Shown here piece by piece: positions 1 through 12,100 of a stretch of 64,000 bases of DNA. Under the pieces are notes generated by a model. The model made no database searches and was not told the origin of the DNA. It saw nothing but the letters and a program-made list of their open reading frames with translations. The stretch lies in NCBI RefSeq assembly GCF_019925205.1, contig NC_083562.1, forward strand, positions 2,232,001 through 2,296,000, given 5' to 3'. Origin of the DNA: Metopolophium dirhodum. Taxonomy: Eukaryota > Arthropoda > Insecta > Hemiptera > Aphididae. Both the position numbers and the translations under genes were made by a program. Position 1 is the first letter of the stretch. Every line of letters starts with the position of its first letter.

Positions 1-611
1 ATTAATCAGGAGTGGCAATGGCCCACCCTCCCCCCTCCCTAAATACGGGCCTGCTTATGAATCCTACCCAGCCTGGCCCACGCTAGGCTTGGACCAGGCT
101 GGGACATAAGACAAATATTTTGGGTTGGTTATGGCTGGACCGTCGTACTTGGCATTGCACCGGGTTGGTCAATAATAAAACGTATATTGTACATTTTACA
201 TTTCCGTTTTTAACGAAAATTATATTATGTACCTAGTACAAGTACAATATAAAATGTAATAATATGTTTTTTCCCCGGGAAACAATTATCGTCAATGCCA
301 ATCGAGAATTAAAAAAAAAATACGGACCGGGCCTGGTCGGGTTGGACTAATAAGTAAATTATTACACACCGGGTCTGGGTGAGTACACATTTTTAATTTT
401 AGAACAGTTCAGACAAAAAAAAAATGGCTCGTGCAAGACTATAGTATAACTATCATTAACAGGCTAACTGAATAATGCACAAGCAATGAGATTAATAAAT
501 AATAAATACAAAAATACAAACATCAGTGGCCATCATGAACCATGATTATCCTATACCGTATATGATAAAATTGTAAAATAACATGAATTATTTCGTCTGA
601 ATGACCATGCA
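1..611. other. Gene-free edge region with GC-rich repeated motifs
   Basis: No coding region is visible. Against the AT-rich background there are islands of related GC-rich words such as ACCGGGTTGGTC, CCGGGCCTGGTCGGGTTGG and CACCGGGTCTGGGTG. A 10-bp inverted repeat, CCCAGCCTGG at 67-76 and CCAGGCTGGG at 94-103, lies within them. This looks like the decayed end of a repeat that continues outside the window. I cannot assign it to a family. Confidence 0.4.
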
Positions 612-1305
612 TTTTAGATTCTGAGTGGAACGATGAATGTATTGATTTTACAATGATGTGTGTTTTTTATTTTTTTGTTGTGTCTGTGTACACGATTAGT
701 AGTCAGAAATAATGCTTCGATTTTCAACTTCAGTATCTTGTTCGATGGGAAAGTGAAGCTCGTTGGTACTTTTGGGAGGTTTAAAATTTAACATTCCCGA
801 TAGTTTTCAAAAGTGCCCGGACAAAAAAATGAAAATTAAGGAAAAACGGGAATTTTTACGCAAAACCGGTTTTTAACAAAATCGAATTTTAGTTTTTGGC
901 GTAACTTTAAAACAAATGAACATACATTGTTAAACATTCATGTATATACATGAATTTTTCACTGGTTGTTTATATTTGCACTTTCTATATACGATAAAAT
1001 TTTCAAAATAATTTTATTTGTTTTGAACTATTTAGAAACATTTTCTGGTTTCCAATTTTATTAGTCTTTTTTTCTATAAATATCAATAAAATTTTATTTG
1101 TTGAGTAAAAAAGCTTGAAAATTTAATAAAAGGCTCCTAAGTTATTGTTTCAAAGGCAGATGAAAAAAATTAAAAATCCTTAGTCACAGTTTTTATTTAT
1201 AAGCATTTAAAGTTCAAATCTTGACAAAATACGGAAAAATCACGAAAATTAGCAAATTATTTTGAGTTGATAATTCATAAAAATTTTTCTTTTTAAATCT
1301 AAGAT
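612..1305 (+). repeat. R1 family copy, 3'-truncated
   Basis: A partial copy of the R1 repeat in plus orientation. It starts at the diagnostic AGATTCTGAGTGG and runs through the conserved blocks TACAATGATGTGTG, AAAGTGAAGCTCGTTGGTAC, AAACGGGAATTTTTACGCAAAA and TAGCAAATTATTTTGAG. It ends where the LINE fragment begins. It has no open reading frame. The closest full-length relative in the window is at 45140-46558. Confidence 0.75.
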
Positions 1306-2127
1306 TCTTCATGAGTCCTCCAGAAATGTGTCAAAATCTTAAATGGAATGACCATATAAAATGTTTAACAAATAAATTAAGAAAACTTATGTATGCATTT
1401 AAAAATTTAACAGATATCTTAGAACTTAAGACAATTAGAGTAATGTATCAAGCATTAATAGAATCCATAATTAATTATGGTATTTCCATATGGGGAGGTA
1501 CGTATGATACAACTATAGATCCATTAAAAAAAATACAAAACAAAATACTAAAAACTGAACACGGACATAATACTAGACAAATATCTAATATCAAAGTACC
1601 AACTATGCACAAAAAATTAACACAATCCACATACTTATATATTGGTCCAAAAATTTACAATATACTACCATAAGAAATTAAACACAGCAACTCTTTAAAG
1701 ATTCTTAAAAAAAAAAAAATTACACTTTGGCTATTACAAGGACACAATATAGACCGACTCATAACAAACGTATAGGATAACTGCATTATTTATCATATAA
1801 GTTGTACGACTTTAGTAATTATTGTTAATTTTAGTTTTATATTACCATATTATTATATTGCATTATTTAACTACACAGTTTTCTTACATAATGCTATGTT
1901 ATAATATTATATTATATAAATAAATTAAAATATATATTTACTTATATTATTAATATTATAGTTAGGTATGTGATAAATGTATATTACAAATTGTAATTAT
2001 TTAATTTATAAGAACTATATTTAATGTATTCATATTTTCAAATTGTGAACTCACGGGCCGGCCCCCACACGAATATGTCCAGTGGGGCCCATTATCTTCT
2101 TGAAGAATAAATAAAATAAAAATAATA
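1306..2127 (+). mobile_element. 3' fragment of a non-LTR retrotransposon (LINE)
   Basis: An open frame at 1311-1673 encodes about 120 residues typical of the thumb and C-terminal part of a Jockey-like or related LINE reverse transcriptase. The order LKWNDHI, TNKLRKLMYAF, VMYQALIESIINYGISIWGG and IQNKILK is the usual one just downstream of the catalytic core. The catalytic FADD block is absent, so only the 3' end of an element is present. The following AT-rich DNA ends in a GC-rich block (CGGGCCGGCCCCCACACG) and an A-rich tail around 2100-2127, like a LINE 3' UTR. It lies just beyond the stop of protease C. It is dead; the element name is not known to me. Confidence 0.65.
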
Positions 2128-2184
2128 ATGACACTGTCTTTGCAAAAAAAATCGACAATTATTGCTGACTGGTTTTGCGGGCGT

Positions 2185-5100
2185 TCAACTTTTCGGCCAA
2201 ACGATCCGTTCGATCCATGGAACGTAATTGGACACTCTGGTGTAGACGCCGGGTGTATCCCTATTGCCGCAATATTTCCCGAACGACGTTATACCGATTT
2301 GACTAGACATACACGCGTAGTTTGGGTGTTTTACTTGCAGCGGGCCGCCAGAATCGCCCTGTGGTGAAATGCACGCGTTACATAATATTATACATTCTAT
2401 ATTATAAATATGTATAACTTAAACACGAGTAGAAATACAAGGAAAAGTCCAGGGCTTAGCACCCGAATCTTTTATTCGGGTTTGTGGTGCTGGATGTATT
2501 CGGGCGTTCAAACACCGGAATAAAAAGTTTAAACAAACATTTGGGTTTTCAAAACCACTATTATTCGGGTTAATATCGGTTAATAGGGGCGTTGTGTAAT
2601 CTGGAAAAAACAAAGCTTTTGATGAAAAAAAAAAATCTTATCGGGTATAGAAAATGCTAATATCAACATTCAGTTAAAATTTTCAAGTATCTACAGTCAT
2701 TCGTTTTTTAATTACAACGAAATAAGAAAATCGTTACATCAGAAATCGAGTGAATATCAAATGTAAAAATATGAATTTCAAACCCTCATAGAAAATGTAA
2801 TTTGACTATCTTGTAGACATTTTTTTAAAAAGAAAAATTTTTTATGAATTCTCAACTCAAAATAATTTGCTAATTTTCGTGACTTTTCCGTATTTTGTCA
2901 AGATTTGAACTTTAAATGCTTGTAAATAAAAACTTTGACTAAAGATTTTTAATTTTTTTCATCTGCCTTTGAAACAACAACCTAGGAGCCTTCTATTAAA
3001 TTTTCAAGCTTTTTTAACCAACGAATAAAATTGTATTGATATTTATAGAAAGAAAAACAAAAAAAAATTGAAACTGAAAATGTCCGTAATCAGCTCAAAA
3101 TAAGTCAAAAAATTTAGAAAATGTTATGGAGTATAGAAAATGCTAATATAAACATTCAGTCAAAATGTCATGTACCAACAGTCATTTTTTTTAGAGTTGC
3201 ACCAAAAACCAAAATCAATTTTCTCAAAAACAGATTTTTCGTAAAAATTCCCGTTTTTCCATAATTTTTCTTTTGTTTATCGATTTTGAAAACTACTGGG
3301 AAATTTTTACTTTTGAGCCCCCAAAGTACCAACTATATTCACTTTCCTATCAGAAAAGTTACTGTTGAAGAAAATCCAAGGACTTTTACTGTCCTAAAAG
3401 GCGATGACAGACACAAAAAAAACATATAAAAAAACACACATCATTGCGTAAAATCAATACATTCATCGCTTCGCTCAGAATCTAAAATGATTTACGCACT
3501 GACTTATTATGTTATGACTTATAATGAAAATAGCTATTGGCTATATTTGGATTTATTTTATATAGGTACTAATTAAGTAATAAATTATATTATATATTAG
3601 GTACCTATAATAAGATTTTATTAGATTTTATTTTCAAGAAAATAATTATTGAATTTACCTGTAATTGATTGTAAGATCATTCCTGTTAATTTATTATTAT
3701 TATTAAACAACTAACTACAGAATCGAACTCACCACAAGAAGTACATACAAAATGATGTATCACATAAATAGTTTGTAAAAAACAAATTTATTCGGGTTTT
3801 GGTTAATACGGGTGTTTTGAAAACAGAATCATTCGGGTTATATGGGTTTAGGGGTGTTAGGGGTTCGGTTTAATTCGGGTGCAAGGCCTCGAGGAAAACC
3901 TCGAGTCAGTCGTCCACCGATTAGTGTTATCGTTTGCTCACCGTACACGTGTCGCTTCCGTTTCTGATGTCGCCCGCGCATATCATGCTGTCTTCCATTA
4001 TCCCGAAGTTTATTCTCGGATTGGTACTCTGAGGATAACTATACTTACAATGGTCAATCGATATCGGAGACAGGTCCACTTTTAACAGGTCGGGACTGAT
4101 CGGACCATCTGCACAGACAACATATAGCGATTGAAAGTATTCCGTGTTTTTATATTATAGACAAACATTTTTGGGGCGGTCCCGGAAAACTCCCCGTCAG
4201 ATCCGACCCTGAAGCAGTACTTTGGCACTTTGACACTTTGGCCACAGAATACTTGGAAGTGAGCGTCATAAGTCTAGAGGCGGCTTTCTCAAATATTAAT
4301 TAAACATGTAGTTAAACTGTTACACACAAAGTAGTAATCGACCTATATAGTATGGGTATATCTAGAAATTAATCGTCTATTTTCGGGAATTTGTTCATGA
4401 GTAGCACTAGCTGTAGCAGGTTTGAAAAACATATTAACCGTAGACATTATACTAGACCAGTGGTTCTCAAACTTTTTAGGACGGTGACCAAACTTTATCC
4501 CCGAAAATCTATCGCGACACACATGAATTATTTACAAGATTAAAAATTAGTTCTAATAACAAAATTTGAGTAGGTACTATTATTATAAATTATTGCTTTA
4601 TTAATTTATAAATTATAATGAATATAATATTGGTCAAAAAACTTCTCATGACTTACCAAGAATTGGCTCACGACTCACAGTATGAGAAACGCTGTAGGTA
4701 CTTACCTATTATAACTAAAACCCGTGTGGTATATACTGTAATTATGTCTATATTTATTTGAACGGTGATGAATTACATATATTTTTTTGTGGTTGGCGTT
4801 AATACTATCGAACCGCACCCCAAAAAATCTGAAATCTCAGTCCCCCACGCTGGTCGGACGATACGTACGTAGTGTAAAAATTAATACTCACTGGTCGAGG
4901 TCCGACCCCAGCCGGTGGCCGTGGCCACCTTGAAGCTTAACTTCTGGACCGTGTTTAGGCACACGGGTCGCATGTGCGCCGAAAACTTGACCTCCTCCTC
5001 TAAACGGAACAGCGCTATGTCATTGTACACGTAAGTCGAATTGTATTTGGGGTGCACCACGTGCTCCACGATTTTGTAGTCGACCGGTCTGGCGTCGTCG

Positions 5101-6439
5101 GGCTCCGAATAGATGTTCAAATCGCCCAGGCGTGCCCAGCTCACCGTACGTCTTCGTGGAGGGACGTTTTGAAAAATTATTATACTTAAAATCCTTTGGT
5201 CTCGCGTATAGATTGTGCATGGTAGGTACTCACCCAGAATTTACGGTGCAGTGCGCCGCGCTCAGGATCCACTTGTTGCTTATCAAAGAACCTCCGCAGC
5301 CCCACAATTTATGCTCGTCCGCGATGTTCCCGTAACCTAAAAGTGCCTGCGGGAGGCAAAGTTTCAATATTGGTCAATTTTCGTCTGGTTTTTTTTCCGG
5401 ATTTATAATACCTACGGCACAATATAATTATCATACCATGTGCGGAAATTCCTTCGGCATGGCCTTCGTGCCCCCGACGATCAATGTCAACACGTTGTAG
5501 CAGTTAAGAGTTTTCGACGGCTTTCCCCCGCCAGACGAGGGTTGTCGCACGTTTGTGTACACCAGCTCCGAGTACTGGCGACACACTGCACAGCGGTCAC
5601 GAGAACGGATTATAATTTATATGAAAAGCTGTTTAAATACGAATTTTGTGCGATACCGATACGTACTTTCAGTGGCAGAGTACGCTGACGTAGCATTGGT
5701 GGTGCTTAAAGCCGGCTTGAAATTTGATATGTTGGTTGCTACTGTTGGAGAACAGCAGACTATTGGCTTGTTTTTAGAAAACGAACATATCTGCGGAAAA
5801 TTCTGACTTCGAATTTGCTGTTCTAACGACGAACAATTTTCTGGTTGTTTGCAGACATGATTTTTAGAATTGCCCCTGCCTGCCTGACATACGTCACCTA
5901 TGTAATATAAAAGCATAAGCAATTTCGTATTAACTAGGTAAGTTATACCTTATATTTGGTACATTTTCAAAATATTGATTTTCTGTAATTTAGATTTATA
6001 AATGTTGACGTTAAAACTTAAATGTATACAAAAGTAGTAAGTAGGGTCAAATGTCATGATTACAAAAAATATAATTACGAAGTTGAATATTAAAGATGAT
6101 TGACAGTGATTACCTAAGCGCGTCGGAGCAGGTGCGTTTTTGGTACAAAAACATGTCTTACAAGGAAAAACTCTAATGCCCCGTAGATTAGTCGTATTTC
6201 GTTAATTTTGTAGAGTACATTTTACAGGTCAGATCAGAGCCCGATTTTCAAAATTATAATTATAGATTCTTTGTTGTGCCTATATACTATTTAAAATTAA
6301 TAACTTATTTAAATATATACATTTTAAACTCACCTTCATACAAATTAAGTATATTTGCTTTATGTCCAGAAATTAATAGACATATTATTAAGGCTAATAA
6401 GATTTTAAAGTATAAGCTAAATTTAATTTTAAAATACAT
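2185..6439 (-). CDS. CLIP-domain serine protease C (secreted zymogen, S1A family)
   Basis: Seven coding exons on the minus strand: 6439-6334, 5897-5667, 5585-5437, 5346-5234, 5151-4892, 4108-3942 and 2358-2185. All have GT-AG borders and matching phases, giving 399 aa. Exon 1 supplies a signal peptide (MYFKIKFSLYF, then a leucine/isoleucine-rich core) and ends in NILNLYEG. Exon 2 is a six-cysteine CLIP domain ending IVCCSP. Exon 3 is a linker with Cys and the activation site LTL-IVGGTKA. His57 lies in SAAHC, Asp102 in NDIALFRLE and Ser195 in GDSGGP. Asp189 (in SDTCTGDSGG) predicts trypsin-like cleavage after Arg/Lys. Such proteins are extracellular and act in immune (Toll, melanisation) or developmental cascades; which applies here is unknown. 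Intron 6 contains a nested transposon. This copy is less AT-rich than genes A and B. Confidence 0.9.
2448..3891. mobile_element. hAT-like non-autonomous element, carrying a nested R1 copy
   Basis: The ends are imperfect inverted repeats: TCCAGGGCTTAGCACCCGAA at 2448 and, read inward on the other strand from 3891, TCGAGGCCTTGCACCCGAAT. They are flanked by a near-perfect 8-bp direct repeat, AGGAAAAG at 2440-2447 and AGGAAAAC at 3892-3899, the target-site size made by hAT transposases. The outer parts are rich in ATTCGGGTT words. The middle, about 2640-3488, is an R1 copy in reverse orientation, so R1 inserted into the older element. There is no transposase frame. It sits in the last intron of protease C, only about 50 bp from the exon ending at 3942. 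Confidence 0.6.
2640..3488 (-). repeat. R1 family copy nested in a hAT-like element
   Basis: A reverse-orientation R1 copy. It ends on the plus strand with CATTCATCGCTTCGCTCAGA, the complement of the R1 start. It carries the blocks CCAAAATCAATTTTCTC, AAAATTCCCGTTTTTCC and TTCACTTTCCTATCAGAAAA. The part matching the R1 3' end is missing. Confidence 0.75.
4458..4694. mobile_element. hAT-type MITE in an intron of protease C
   Basis: The left end CAGTGGTTCTCAAACTTTTT is the terminal sequence common to many Charlie-like hAT MITEs. The right end read inward is CAGCGTTTCTCATACTGTGA, an imperfect inverted match. The element is about 237 bp, non-coding and AT-rich. I could not find a clean 8-bp target duplication, so the exact ends may be off by a few bases. 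Confidence 0.55.
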
Positions 6440-9185
6440 ATTTTTGTATTGTCGTTGTTATTGTTACGAACTGATGTGGCTATGATAATATGAATAAGCA
6501 AAACATTTGACTTGTTTATCCCACCACATTTTAAGTATTGAAAAGAATATTTATATGTATATTATGTTTACATATATAATATATATATGATAGTATCAAG
6601 GTTAAAAATTGAAAATAACATTAAGCACTTTGATTCAAACCAAACTGGTTATTCATTATTTGAGATAAAATAAAATACTTCTCGCTTCAGAACAAAATAT
6701 AATAATTAAACTGTAGTGTGATGTACTAATGTGATATTGTGATACAAGCTCTTATTGAAACTATATAATAAGTACATAAGAAATGGGAATTTTATAAAAA
6801 CCTATAGGTATATCTGGATGGTTTTAAATTTATCGATTCCCCTTAAAATAACTTTGTCAAACTCGAGATGTGGTTTAGCAGCTATAATTTACTTATTTGA
6901 ATGCCCTAAAAAAAATCAAAACACATTTATGGCATAAAACTTTCAAAAATATCCTCCCCCCCTCAAGTAAGTACCTTTCGATATTCACATATTGCGTTTA
7001 GGTTTGAATTTAAAACGAATAAACAGTTTCTGCTAATATTAGTAATAAATATAACTGACAAAAAGAGTTACTAATAATTTATTATTGTATTTCACGGCAT
7101 TTAGAACCACGAATTCATGATGAATTTGAATTCCTTGCATCGCGTGTTTGCAATTTAAGATTTATTATTATTATAAGAATTATTGAAATGTTCATAATCC
7201 AGGAATAAAACATGATAGTCTATATTCTACTTTCATATACCTGTGCACAATGCAGTTATGCGCATCAACGATTTTTGGTTTGCAAACTGGAGTTCAATGC
7301 TTTATGTATTTTTATAATAATATGAAAATAACACGCATTTAAAATTAATTAAATAGGATTACTGCAGAGTGCAGACGTGCGAGTAGAAAACAGGTTTAAA
7401 AAAAAAAATTAACATTAAATACCTATTCATTATTTTATTGCTGGGGTTTTTAAAACATAAATTTAATTTATATAATATATTTCCCAGAATGAGAATTTAA
7501 ATAGGTAGACATATATTTCTGTCAAGGGCTGATCTAGGCTGCAGCTCTCCTCAATAATGAGTAAGTGATCAATAATCACATTAGAGTATTTTTTTAATTT
7601 CAATATTTTTTGATTTCTTTAAATGCTTTTAACTTTTAACATATCGGACATTGCTGTATCCACTCTATATCTGTAACTCATATTTAGGACTATAGTTAAG
7701 TTTATTATATTGTGTTCAAAATTAATTTTTAGTTTTTACAGTCTTCTTCTGCGGGACCAACTTATAAGTTATAACTATGACACATGACTCATTGTTTAAA
7801 ACTGCAGGGGAATGACTTCGCCTTCTCCCAAAAGTAATTCAAATCCCATTTAAAATAATTCAATGATTTTAATAATTTTATCAATGAATATTGTTCACAG
7901 TACCTAGAGACGTAAAGTATGACAGAATACTTTCTTGGTAAACGTTTTATTGACTGAAAAATGACCAATAAGTTTATTTATTTTAAGTTTGAACAGCTTG
8001 ACTATATTTTTCACAATATTCTATTTATTATTTAACTATTGTAAAAATAAATTTTGATACATACATTCTTAGAAAAACAAATACCAACATTATATTATAC
8101 AAATATTAAATATTAAAAATCATTTTTAATCACTCTTGCATTGTGAACCTGTCACCGATCGAAAAGACGAAAACGATCGCTCAACATGTGTCTCCCTAGT
8201 CCCCACCATGGCACAATTATTTGATTTTTCCACTTTTATCTGAGTTTTATTGTTTAATATTAATACAGCGACTTTATATGGAATGTTATAGGTCTATAGA
8301 TTAAGATTATATTTATTAAAACTATATTTAGGGGACGGAGTTGCCGAGCAAACTAAGGCGTCGGTTGTGACGCACACCGGCGTTGGTTCAAACCTCGGTT
8401 CACGGACGGCATTTTTCTTCGGGCAAGTCACGGTGTCCGGAGAATAAGTGCCGACATTCCCCACCCGGGCATGGCAGATACCTACGGGTGTCCACTTAAA
8501 TATCTGCAAAAACTACACAAACGTGTTTACCAACCAATAGTATATCCTCCCCTATTATTATCATTTCTTGGAACATTTTATTTAACTACAGAACTAATTG
8601 ATCCCTTAAACTTAAATTATTGCACCATATGGTTGTCAGTAATTTTGCATTCAAAAACAAATGCATGTAAATCATAGTTTTCAATATTTTTGGTAAATAC
8701 CTGGTATATGCGGTGAATGCAAGATTTGGTTGTATTTGAGACTCAACCACTCTGGTATAGTTATTTATACAAGAAATTAAATTATGGTTGCCCATAATAT
8801 TAAGGTAACCAATAGATACTTTCGAATCAACTATCAATTAGGTACATTAATGTTGATATCGCCTGCTACAATATGCAACGCGCATTATTATTATCTGGCT
8901 GTCTAAATATACATTTAAACCACGATTTAAGCTGATAAACAAGTTATCAATGTAACTGTTTGGATGTCTATTTATTACAACAATAATCATATATATTAAA
9001 ATTATCAATATTGATGCCCAAAAGTTGGACTAACGCCTGAACTTCTTCATACGCCTTCGCAAACCATTTTAAAGAGGTTAGTGGAAGTTAGCAATGTAGG
9101 ATATGATTGTTATACAATACAAAATATATATATTTTTAAAGACGTTTTTATGTAGTTTAAATTGTATAAATTAATTGTATTATCT
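6440..9185. other. Intergenic region between proteases C and B
   Basis: This is the upstream region of gene C and the downstream region of gene B. A TATAAATA string on the minus strand at about 6548-6555 lies roughly 110 bp upstream of the gene C start; it may be a core promoter but the spacing is not decisive. Apart from the tRNA-like SINE near 8.4 kb I see no gene. The short open frames here have no recognisable domains and look fortuitous. Confidence 0.5.
8325..8510 (+). mobile_element. tRNA-derived SINE
   Basis: A GC-rich island in AT-rich DNA with an A-box-like segment (GTTGCCGAGC, then AAGGCG) and a good B box (GGTTCAAACC) about 45 bp further on, the pol III internal promoter layout of a class II (Leu/Ser-like) tRNA. 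A body of about 110 bp follows (CGGGCAAGTCACGGTGTCCG to CCTACGGGTGTCCAC). The head cannot fold as a normal tRNA with a clear anticodon arm, so it is read as a SINE head and not a tRNA gene. Confidence 0.55.
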
Positions 9186-12100
9186 TCAGTTATTTGAAAA
9201 TGCTATTTCTTCGATCCATGAAATGTATTTGGCTACTCTAGTATAAATTCCGGGGGTATCCTTGTCAGCACAAAATTTTCCGAACGAAGTAATCCCGTAT
9301 TGTATATACATATCAGGGTAGTCGGCGTGTCTTACTTGAAGTGGACCTCCCGAATCACCCTATACAGCAATTTTTATATTATTTAATTAATTAAATTTCT
9401 ACAAAGTATTACAACTTTCATAGTTCGTACCGTGCAAGTGTCTTTTTCACCATCAAATGAGCCTGCACATATCATCCTGTCTGGTAATATGCCGAATTGT
9501 AATTGACGAGTATTTGAAGTATAACTTTCATTGCACTGATTTGTGGGAAAAATATCCAAATCTACTTTCAACAAATTGTCGCTAACTGGCCCAGCTGAAC
9601 ATTGTAATGAAAATAAAAATAATGTTAACTTTTGATCAATTATAGCGGTGATTACTAGCTACTTTTCAGATGATCATTTGAACCAACCCGTAGAAATTCG
9701 CCCCCAACCAGTAGCTATTTGTTTTAACGGTGTTGAAGATATATCCGTATCCGTGTTAAGACAAATCGGTCGCACATCTTCGGAAATTACGACGTCCCTT
9801 TCCAAACGGAATAGAGCTATGTCGTTGTACAGCGAAGGTGATCTATATTCGGGATGTATTACATGCTGCACTATTCGATAGTCATTGAGCTGAACTACGT
9901 TGTCTTCACTAACGACCCTTTCTAAAACTCCAAGGCGAGCCCAACGAGCTTTATTCCTTAAAATTAAAAGAAATGTAAGTCCGTGATAAATAACAGACAA
10001 CACACGCTATATTTAATATTAGTTACTTGACTAGTATTTAATTTGTATCATATATGATTTACCCAGAACTTTCTTGACAATGCGCTGCAGTCAATATCCA
10101 CCTTTCGCTTATCAGCGAACCCCCGCATCTCCAATCGTCTCCAACTGTCGTGGAAGTACCATAACCTAACAGCGCCTATATTTATAAATTTATAAAGATA
10201 TACTATACCCATCTTGACTTTGAGACTTGAGTATGTTGATGATTCAATATTACCATGTGTGGAAACTCTTGTTTTTCTGCATCTGTACCTCCTACTGCTG
10301 CAGGATAAAATACACCTTCTTCCTTTAATTTTGAACTTTTATTTATTCTATTATATTGATAACATTCTGCAAAAATTATTCAACTGATAAAATGTATCTA
10401 TCAATAGCCAATAGATATGATTAGATTATTAGTATAAGGAATATTTATATTTTTAAGGGGAAATGTTTAATTTATAATATATGCAATCAACAATAAACTA
10501 AAAGTGACGTCAAACGTATACATTTAATCCTATATGCAATGCGGTATGCACAAAACACAAGGCGATGCACGCATCGACAACTAGGACGAAAATACGGTTT
10601 GTGTTGAGCATACTACTTATTTCTTTTAGGTAGGTACTATGATTAAATTTATGTTTCAGTAAATTTCCAGAATCAGGTAGAATTAAAATTATTACCTATT
10701 CTTCGTTTAAATATCAAATTTTAACGAAAATTGGACTTCATAAGTCAATTAAAAGAGGTGGACAATTGATTACCGTTCTGCTGTACAGTACCTGTCGATC
10801 ATATAATTGTAATAGATGTATTATATTTTAATTCAATGATAAATTATCGCATACGAAAAAGAATTCTGAGTGGGGACGTTGTGTCTATATATATTAACAC
10901 TTATATAAATAATCGAATGTAATAATTAAAAAAAAAAAATAATAAAAATACCGCATGGCTATAAATAGCGTTACTTTCTGGTAATTTTTTTTTTTTGAAA
11001 GTATAGTACAATTTGTGGTAAATCTTCTGTTAAAATTTCTTATCTTAGCTATGAATAGCAAAACTTTTATGAATTTGTAACTGATTCCGATATTCACGTA
11101 TTATAGTTACATAACATATTATTATAAATATAATATAACATAAATTTGATACTTCGTGTTCATACTTTCATCGGCCGATATTGGACTAGCATTTTTAGTT
11201 TCTGGTATTTCAATTAACTCTTCATAATTCGTCACTGGACAGCAAACAATCGGTTGCAAACCAATGAACCTACATATATCAAGATAATTACGAGTTTTAA
11301 GACTTTGTTTAAAAGCTTTGCAGTATCTTGTATCAGTACACACATATTCTTGATCAGGTCTTAGGGCTTTCCGACATATCTGACCTAAAATAAATATTTT
11401 TTTGAGCTAAAAATATAAGATATAAATCAATAATTTTCTATTTTTTTGTTATTTCTAAAATAATTTATTACATTTTTTTTTAGTTTAATCACCTTTTGGG
11501 ACAGTTAAGATGCTTTGATTTTTACTTAGCATATTTATTGGTAGTAAAGTACTACTTTAGTGAAAGCGCTTAGTGCTAGTTAATACTCTAGAGGCTCAAA
11601 AGTAAAAAGGTGGATAAGTGGATGTCGCTCTGCAGTAGGTTACAAGTGGGTCACTGTAATGGATGGTGTTAAATTTGAATTCAATGATATAATATCATTG
11701 TATAAGAAAAACGATTCTGAGCGAAAACGGTCAGTCACCCTATGATATTACCAAGTATATTTGATGATATTATTGTGAATAAAGTAATTTATATATAACC
11801 TATTAACGTGGAGCCTTGTTTTAAATTTTCAATCCCTAGCCATAAAAGTTAAACATTTTATAAATTTTTAACCACAAAATAATTAATAAATTATAAATTT
11901 GATAAATGTTGTCAAAATTTGAACTTTAAATGCTTATAAAAAAAAATTGTGCATATGTATTTTTAATATTTTTCAACTGCTATTAGAATGATATATCAGG
12001 AGCCTTCTATTAAATATTCACGCTTTTTACCCAACAAATAAAAATTTATTGATATTTATAGAAAAAAAAACTAAAAAAATTGAAAACTGACAATGTCCGT

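Noticed and set aside
1311..1673. A free-standing gene
   Set aside because: It is only the reverse-transcriptase C-terminal part of a LINE with no catalytic core.
5055..5065. Further CACGTG boxes (also near 3945)
   Set aside because: They fall in protease C coding exons and show no regulatory context.
5132..5806. Several plus-strand frames over 5132-5806
   Set aside because: They are antisense to protease C exons 2-5, which are supported by domains and splice phases.
8325..8400. A tRNA gene
   Set aside because: A and B boxes are present but no proper acceptor or anticodon arm can be drawn.
8294..8509. Open frames on both strands over 8294-8677
   Set aside because: They overlap the GC-rich SINE; composition and not coding explains their length.
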